A stretch of DNA of 64,000 nucleotides, from assembly GCF_033807715.1 (NCBI RefSeq), contig NC_084607.1, forward strand, positions 15,300,941 through 15,364,940. The letters run 5' to 3'. Source of the stretch: Cololabis saira (lineage: Eukaryota > Chordata > Actinopteri > Beloniformes > Belonidae). This document shows, in pieces, positions 57,133 through 64,000 of the stretch. The notes under the pieces are model-generated. The model did no database searches. It was not told the origin of the DNA and saw only the letters and a program-made list of their open reading frames with translations. A program made the translations under genes and the position numbers. Position 1 is the first letter of the stretch. Each line of letters opens with the position of its first letter.

Positions 57133-57165
57133 CATATACGGCTCTCCTCAGTTCACTTTCGTTTC
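57133..57165 (-). promoter_or_regulatory. gig2: gig2-3 ISRE and TATA-like box
   Basis: GAAACGAAAGTGAA at 57165-57152 and TATATG at 57138-57133, minus strand; spacing as in U1 and U2. Confidence 0.72.
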
Positions 57166-57894
57166 AGGTCGTCCACACTCGCTGGGTGTGGTCGCCCCAG
57201 CTGTAGATTATTAACCCATTTTACAAGTTCCAGTATCTCTGGCAGAAAAAGTTAGTTTCTTTTTGATGCAAACGTCTTCTCAGAGCACTTTACTGTGAAG
57301 GTACACCAGTCAAGGTCATACACCATAAATCCGTGTAGTTGCATCTATATCATGCTAATTTGGACAGTTTTTTTAAAAGAACTGGGGGAATTCCCCAGTG
57401 CATTGTGGGAAGTCCGGTAGCAGTGTAGGTCTATGGCAGCAGAAATAAAGGGAGGGTGTCGGCCTTCTGAACAAACGGGTTACATTTTCATTTCAAGGTT
57501 TTCCTTGAAATATTTTCAGGAACACTAACCTTGAAGATGCCATCAGGGCTTTCTTGTTTGTTGTAACTTCGCGCCCAGATGTACGAGTTGGCAGCATCAT
57601 GTTGTAGTCCACTGATTTTAAATGAGGTGATGTAAACGTAGCCGAACTGAATTGTGGGTCCTGTAACGTTTTGTTTGAAGGTTTGAATGGAACAGGCTTA
57701 AAATGATAACTGACCAAGTGTAAGGAGAGGCAATTAAAGAGATGAGCTCAGGCAGAGGTACCAACCAGGGCCGGGTAGAAAACAGAGGTCCATGAAGAAG
57801 GTCGGAGTTCACAGCCTGTCGCAGGTAGGAAACACCTGCTCTGTACTAAAAACATTGAATAAGGTTGTAATCTGAAATGTAATGAGCACTGCAC

Positions 57895-58782
57895 CAGGGG
57901 TGGATTGGCCATAGGGAGCACTGGGAGTTTGGGCCAGTAATGGGCCGGCAGTGGCTGACCTTTTTTTTTGTATGTAAAGAGATAGGCCCAGTAGTCCCGC
58001 CCACGCATTTTCCAGACCCCCCCTCGTCCAATCACCTTTGATAATGAGCTAAGAAAGCAACAATGGAGAAAAAACGAAAATGCGGTGCAGAAAAACTGAA
58101 GGAAAAGAAAAAAAAAAAGCTCTTGCAACTCACTTGTCCTGACGGTGAAAGTGAGGCTCCCGCTCTGCTGGCGGTCCAGGAGGGGAGGAGGACATGGTGG
58201 TGGTGATAGCAGGTGTGTGTGCTCACTAACATGTGGATAAACACTCATTCTACAAATGTTCAGAAACGTGTTCTATGAACTTTACTTGACATAATAGATA
58301 GCGTGTGGTGTAAATCTAGTTCTAAAGTGTTGGGAAATTATATACTACGGAATCGTATTGCATTCACTTGGAGAAAAAAAAGCGTTGTTTTTCGGGATAA
58401 TTTTGTTTTTGTTTTCCAAGTGAATACAATACGTTTCTGTAATATACTATCCTGATTAATTAACGACAATTTTACATGGTGGTGTGGTTTGAGCATGCAG
58501 ATCTGCTTTTTCATAATTTTTATGATTACAAATCAGGTCACCAATGTTAAATTGTTTAAAGTATCAATAAACCTCCTTCAAAGCCCACTGTCCAATTTGT
58601 TCATGGTTTTCTGTCAGTGGTTATGGATTATTGCGTTGCTTTTTTTTTTGAACACTTATTTATGGAAATTTTCTGATTTAGTTACATCAAATAAGAGACG
58701 AATAAACAATGACCCATTTCATATTATGCCAGTCTGGACAAAGAAAGTCCAGGGCCAAATTTTAGTCTCAGTCCAGGCCTGG
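57895..58782. mobile_element. hAT element private to U3
   Basis: Left end CAGGGGTGGATTGG and right end (inverted) CAGGCCTGGACTGAG are flanked by CACTGCAC (57887-57894) and GACTGCAC (58783-58790). U1 has the empty site (GAGCACTCCACCAGAAAGG). The interior includes an inverted pair around AACGTGTTCT/GAATACAATACG but no transposase. Confidence 0.82.
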
Positions 58783-58984
58783 ACTGCACCAGAAAGGACC
58801 GACCACTCTTAGCATCACCTGAGTATCTCTCAGGAAGACAAACCCCTGGCTCATCATGGAAATAGAGCTGGGCACCATATACTCTCTCTTGATAATGACT
58901 GTCAGCTCCCAGATCCCCCACATTTAGTAATTCAATGAATACAAGTGGAGTAAATTATGAAAACCTCATAAAAATCCAGATAAA

Positions 58985-59330
58985 AAACTAAAGCACTTCT
59001 GTTAGTGGCTGTGTATCGTCCACCTTGCCCTTATTCTCTCTCAGACTTAAAAGTACAGAAAATATCATTGTAGTGGGGGTTTTAACATTCATAACATTCG
59101 GTTTACTGCCTTACCTTGTTAGATTCACTTGGCTTCTCTCAGAATACATTCAGACCTACTCACTCTCATAATCACATCCTTGATTTACTGCTGATTTATG
59201 GCCTGATTATACAGAAACTGAGTAGAAATGTATTTTTAGTAGGTGGAAAAAAGTATCTTATACCCCTGTATAAACCCAATTTAACCACTAGGGGACTGGA
59301 ATATATGAGTAAAACCGAAATATTATAAAA
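58985..59330 (+). pseudogene. LINE endonuclease relic, U3
   Basis: Counterpart of 24870-25260. MLDSLGFSQN and HSHNHILDLLLIYGLIIQKL are readable in one frame here. Stops elsewhere. Confidence 0.6.
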
Positions 59331-59805
59331 GCACAAAATAACCTTCAGTTCTCAAAACAGCATCTTTGCAGCTGTGTCAGACAGCTAAACCCAAACTGCA
59401 CAGACACAATACCTGTCTGACCTGAGTGGCTCATAATATCCTCACAGAGTGACTGAAAAATGTCCATTGCAATTGCACACTTTTTTCTGCATGTACCGAC
59501 TGACATACAGATTCATGAATGTAATAATGAGTAATGCCAATAATGAACGGAATAATGAAATGCCCACAAGACGCGAACCAAGGTGGGAACCAAAATCAGC
59601 ACAGTTTACCTGGACTTTTACAGGACAACATTACAGCTCTGGCTCCAGGGGGAAGTCTAAACCTCCCAGTGGTGACAACTCTGTGAGACGAGTGTGATCA
59701 GAGGTCCAACGACATAATTTTCTTTTCCTCTTTCTGCATAAGATACACTGATTGGTTTAAAAATGATGGGGCGTTGCCGTGGTTTAAACGCACCTCTCCT
59801 GAAGG

Positions 59806-59990
59806 CCTGGCTAGCTCGGTGGGTTGAGTGGGTGTCGTTTACAGAGGTTACTTGCCTCGTGCAGGCAGCGCGGGGTCGAGTCCCGGCCTGTCGCCCTTTG
59901 CTGCGTGTCTTCCCCCTTCTCTCTACCCATTTGCTGTCTGCTTACTTTCCCAATAAAGGCCACTAGTGCTTTTTTTTAAAAAACAAAACA
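59806..59990 (+). mobile_element. tRNA-derived SINE
   Basis: A box-like TAGCTCGGTGGGTTGAGTGG (59812-59831) and B box GGTCGAGTCC (59874-59883), the pol III promoter spacing of a tRNA head. These are followed by TGTCGCCCTTTGCTGCGTGT, CTTTCCCAATAAAGGC and an A/T-rich tail. The body matches a SINE family common in percomorph fish. Not a functional tRNA: the cloverleaf cannot be completed. Confidence 0.82.
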
Positions 59991-62940
59991 AACTTGGCCC
60001 TCCATTCGTTGGGGCACAGGCTGAACTCTCTTCATCCAACCTCTGGGGATAAAATCTGGGGAGAAAACTTGTCTAATCTGCCTCTTTATTCCTCCTCTGA
60101 CTCCTTTCTTTGTCACTTCCGAGTTTGACCTTGAGCATGAGGCAGCTATGCTCTGTGTGTGTGTGTCTCATGAAACAGGATATTGAAGTAAAGGTTGTGT
60201 GAAGATCTTATCATAACCAAACATGTGGGGGTAAACATGTAGCAGAAACCCACAGATATGCTGACCCGTCTCTTCTTGGCACCAGCAGCACCATGATCCA
60301 AGGCCATCGCCATCCTCTTTGCAGCACAATATGTTTAATAAAAGTGAATAGAACAATAATAGTGTAAAGGTACTTTAAATGTGATGCATAGAATAAAAAT
60401 AAATGATAATATTCCAACAATGACAGTTATGATTGACATGGAAAACATGAACTATAATCAGTACAACCTGTCCTCTATGCTGTCCAAAAAAGTGGGCTCA
60501 TTAACACGATGTTTCAGATAACCTCAGAAATCACGCTCATCACGTACAGCTTCATATAAAAAGCCAACACCGAATTAGCCGCCACTGTCAGTCAAGGTTT
60601 GTTTTAGGCACAATCGTCCCAGCCCCCACTAGTTTTTAATTCTAGTGGGTGACTGAAACCGCCAGTTTTAAGATCTGTGAATCTGCCATGGACCGGTCTA
60701 CTACACCAGTTATCAACCCCCCAGACCTTAACTGGGTCACCAAGCCGGGGCCAGACAAAATGCAGTAAGAAAAAGGTTGTAAAAATTCAGCACATAAGGC
60801 TCTAAATGATCAATACGTTCAAACAATATGCTCCGTCGCTGGACGCAAAAACAGCCAAAACACCAGAAACACACAAAAAAGTGACGTCGACAAGAGTGAA
60901 TAAACGTGCATTACCTTTTGCATGCAAAATGTTCAAAACATGCAAAAGTTTAAATGCAGGAGTCACGGAGTCGCCAGTACAGCTGTTGTACAGAACAGGG
61001 CCAAAATAATGTTAATGTTTGTAGCTGTGTCAGACAACTAAACCCAAACTGCGCAGACACAATACTGGTCCAACCTGAGTGTTCTTGTATGACCTCAGAG
61101 TGACTGAACATTTTCCATCACAGTAGGATGCTGTATCTAAATTTAACAAATCAATTGTATCATCACTCGACTCGCTGCCATCGGCTGGTGCAACGGATGG
61201 CAGCTCCCTGAATCCTCCTCCTCCACAGCTTGATTATCTTGTTGTCAGAACTATGGCTTCAGTGCACACAACACTGGACAGTGTTGCCCTTCTGTAGAAG
61301 AAAACAACCGGTCAGAGGAGGTGTGTGCTTTGGTTGAATCCACAGCTACAGGTGTTAAAGCAGGCCCCAAGAAAGTGTCATTTCAATCATTTAGGAGGAA
61401 CTTCTTCAGAGTGGCAGCCAGTCTGAACTTATTATTATTCATCATTAATAAAAAAGAATAATAACAAATCCAGGTTTCCGTTCAGCACGGCAGCAAGGCT
61501 TGAATAAGTGTCGAAGTGAAGTCCTTTAACTCTCAGCAGCGTTGAATTCATAATCTGATTTGCATATTAAACAGGTTTGTAATATTACTAAAATCAGGAG
61601 CATCCTGTCTCAGACTGAGCCAGAAAAACTGGTTTCTTCCATTAAGGGGGACATTTCTCTTCCTCAGTCACGTGGTGCTTGCTCAGGACGGGGGATTGTA
61701 ATGAAGGAAACTTTTGATGCCATCTGTTGGTTGCCTTAGAAAAGCAATAATTGTTATTTTACTGGCTTTGTATTGATTGGACTAATTTGGGAACGCTCAA
61801 CTGCATTGTTGAAGTGCCTTGAGAAGCTGAATTGAAACTTCTCAGGCTACAGACCTGCGTTTTTCAATTACGAATTTTAAAATTGTGAATTTGTGAAGGT
61901 TTTTTGGATACTTTTCTACCGGTCTGTACCCTTCCTTTTTGTAGTTACTAAGTCAATGAGTGTTTGTCTTTGCTTTTTCATTGTGGGTTATTGAACATAC
62001 ATTGAGTATCCAGTAGACTGACTTAATTCATCAATAATTTATTAATCCTTAAAATGAAATTACATATTGGAATCTTCAGGGTTTGAGTGTCTTTAAAGAA
62101 AAATTGTAGGCGTTTTCTCCAGCTGGGAGACGTCTGAAGATTCTTCCTCCGGACCAACATCTCCCACAGGAGTAACTGATGGGGCATCTTTCTCAGCTAT
62201 GGGATTTTCCAGAACAACAAAAATGTCCACAGGACTAAAAGATTACAAATTCTTCCCAACATTCAAACATCCCACATATGCGATTGGGAAGCTTTGCTAG
62301 CTACCAAGTCTTCCTCATGTGGAATCCCTTTTGAAATGTCTTGGGGTACAAAGTTGTGGTGGGAAATGTATCCTCGGTCACTTGATTGAACCAAAAATGC
62401 TGAGAGCAGAAAAAATTTAACCTTGACGGATAATCTGCCCCAAAAAGATTAAGATCGACCGTAACAATGTTTTGACTACCAGAATCGTGAGAATGAATCA
62501 TCATTTATGCCTTAAAAGAATTATGTTTCCTTTGTTTCATTGTCATTTCTGAATCGAGGCGCCTGATGTACGTTCTGACCCTTTTGAATGCAACTGCTTA
62601 ATGAAATCTACTGAAATCTGGATCATCTCTTAGACTCAGTTACAGGGCTGATGTTCATCTAGTTGGAAAGAACATATTAAAGAGCATTTAGTAGGTTTTT
62701 CCACAACAGACCTTCTACAATCATGTCTTATTTTTTTATTAAAATAAAAGTGTTTTATGCTTCTTTGCTCCTGTGGCCTCTCTTCACCTCTTTCACCTTC
62801 TCGGGTGTGTCTGGAAAGCTGGGGCGTCCACTCTTGCACGCTCCACGTTCTTTTTAATGCAATCACTCACAAACAAAGAAACCAACACGTAGGAGAGGAA
62901 AAATAAACAAATAAATGGTGGGACGTTTGTAGATTTAGAG
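59991..62940. other. Intergenic after U3, no gene supported
   Basis: Mostly unique-looking sequence. About 61020-61130 repeats a piece of the U1/U3 tail (CTGTGTCAGACAACTAAACC). The minus-strand frame at 60168-60356 is unrecognised. No terminal repeats or RNA genes were seen. Confidence 0.5.
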
Positions 62941-63300
62941 TGTAACATTAGACAATAAACTGGACTGGTCCACCAACACCGTCTACAAGAGCAGCCGGCT
63001 TTACTTCCTGAGGACGGAGGCTCAGGACTTTTCATGTCTGCAACAAGATGCTGCTGATGTTTTATCAGTCTGTTATGGTGAGCTCCATTTTTTCTTCTTT
63101 GTTGCTTCTCCACCTGTCACCTTGCACTCAGACTCTCGCCACAGCACCGTAACTATTTATTTATTATCTTGTGTGTTGTCGTTCCATTCTATTATCACCT
63201 TATTTACATTTTTTTTTCTACCTCAGTATTTTATTCCATTGTACTTTTTATTGTATGTATATCGGACCTTGGGGATGAATAAAGTCATCTATCTATCCAT
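62941..63300 (+). mobile_element. Non-LTR retrotransposon 3' end
   Basis: A short coding remnant (LDNKLDWSTNTVYKSSRLYF, LRRL, then MLLMFYQSVM in broken frames) is followed by a 3' UTR ending GGGGATGAATAAAGTCATCT and ATCTATC repeats. This fits the RT C-terminal end of a Rex/L2-like LINE. 5' truncated. Confidence 0.65.
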
Positions 63301-63354
63301 CTGGATGGATTGAGCTTTGAATCTGGATTTAAATATAGGGAAAAATACTTCTTA

Positions 63355-63776
63355 TGTCCCAAAACAATTGCTCTATTTTTTTATTTTAGTAACTTCTTTT
63401 TGTAATTTCGAAATGAATCTTGATAAACTGCAAAATATGCAATGCAATAAAATACAAATAGAAAACAGATGTACTACAAATAAATATTGATAATCCCCAA
63501 GAAAACGTGTTTTAAGACGTCACAAATGAATAAATATTCTGCCACTGGGGCGTATTTTCCTTTCTTCTTGTCTCATCTTTACTTCCTTCGTAATGAAGCG
63601 TCATACAAACATTACTCCAGCAGGGGGCAGCCTTCTCAAATAGTTCAAGTTCACTGAGGAGTTTACACACAAGTGTGTTTATGATCTGAAGTTTACAAAA
63701 CACGGACAAGATGACTCCAACATTCATTAATTTTATTGTGAAAAAAATCTCTTCATACGCATTGCCTTGAACTGTA
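63355..63776. repeat. Spacer duplicon C (start of a further unit)
   Basis: Matches 33705-34130 and 53400-54070 (CTATTTTTTTATTTTAGTAA, CTGCCACTGGGGCGTATTTT, the CTCF-like motif at 63617-63631, ACACGGACAAGATGACTCCA) with more differences than A and B have from each other. Confidence 0.85.
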
Positions 63777-63843
63777 CAATCAATAATTTAAAAAAAGAAC
63801 AATATTCAGCTTAGTGTTTGAAGGACATAATCGCTCGCATTCT

Positions 63844-64000
<157 letters not shown>

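Larger units (their letters stand above)
54107..59480. repeat. gig2 duplicon U3
   Basis: Third unit, same landmark order as U1, with private hAT insertions at 54863 and 57895 and a short (TC)n tract. It keeps the LINE endonuclease relic shared with U1. Confidence 0.85.

Noticed and set aside
59806..59890. A tRNA gene
   Set aside because: A and B boxes are present but the cloverleaf cannot be formed and a SINE body with AATAAA follows.
60168..60356. Minus-strand frame beginning MAMALDHGAAGAKKRR in one reading
   Set aside because: No recognised protein, no clear splice signals, single occurrence; chance frame more likely.

Overview
The window looks like nuclear DNA from a teleost fish, probably a percomorph. 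It is dense in microsatellites and in teleost-type transposons (hAT MITEs, L2- and L1/Tx1-like LINEs, a Sushi-type Ty3/gypsy element, a tRNA-derived SINE, a V-SINE-like piece). Two vertebrate genes are recognisable: the first coding exon of xylt1, and a fish-specific interferon-response family, gig2 (grass carp reovirus-induced gene 2).

Layout. 1-1288: tetranucleotide satellite, a 20-bp minisatellite and a purine tract ending in a hAT terminus. 1289-11523: no convincing exons, many repeats; probably the start of xylt1 intron 1, because exon 1 of xylt1 lies at 11524-11805 on the minus strand with its CpG-rich promoter just above it. 12100-18870: intergenic, with a long-TIR MITE, LINE tails, an L1/Tx1-like relic and a tandem pair of CTCF-like motifs.

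18880 to the end: a tandem array of duplicons. Three gig2 units (U1 about 18880-25520, U2 about 34171-44257, U3 about 54107-59480) each carry one gig2-like gene on the minus strand. They also carry, on the plus strand, remnants of a receptor-like gene (signal-peptide-like exon plus transmembrane exon). U1 and U2 are separated by spacer A (27225-34170), and U2 and U3 by spacer B (47060-54106). A and B are near-identical mosaics of decayed transposases and nested MITEs. A third spacer start (C, 63355-63776) leads into a (CA)n at the window edge, so the array probably continues.

Each gig2 gene has one coding exon with a PARP-like fold signature (YHGTT, GVYLSR), a 3' splice site just upstream of the ATG, an AATAAA downstream, and a distal promoter with an ISRE (GAAACGAAAGTGAA) and a TATA-like box at constant spacing. 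U1 and U2 also keep a non-coding first exon ending in a consensus donor. In U2 a 2.5-kb LINE, itself carrying a TTAA MITE, sits in the 5' intron. In U3 the donor is replaced by GC-rich DNA.

Pairs of duplicons provide empty sites for many insertions (two solo LTRs, several hAT MITEs, a 1.85-kb LTR-like block), so the history of the array can be read in order. All comparisons were made by eye; no database search was run.
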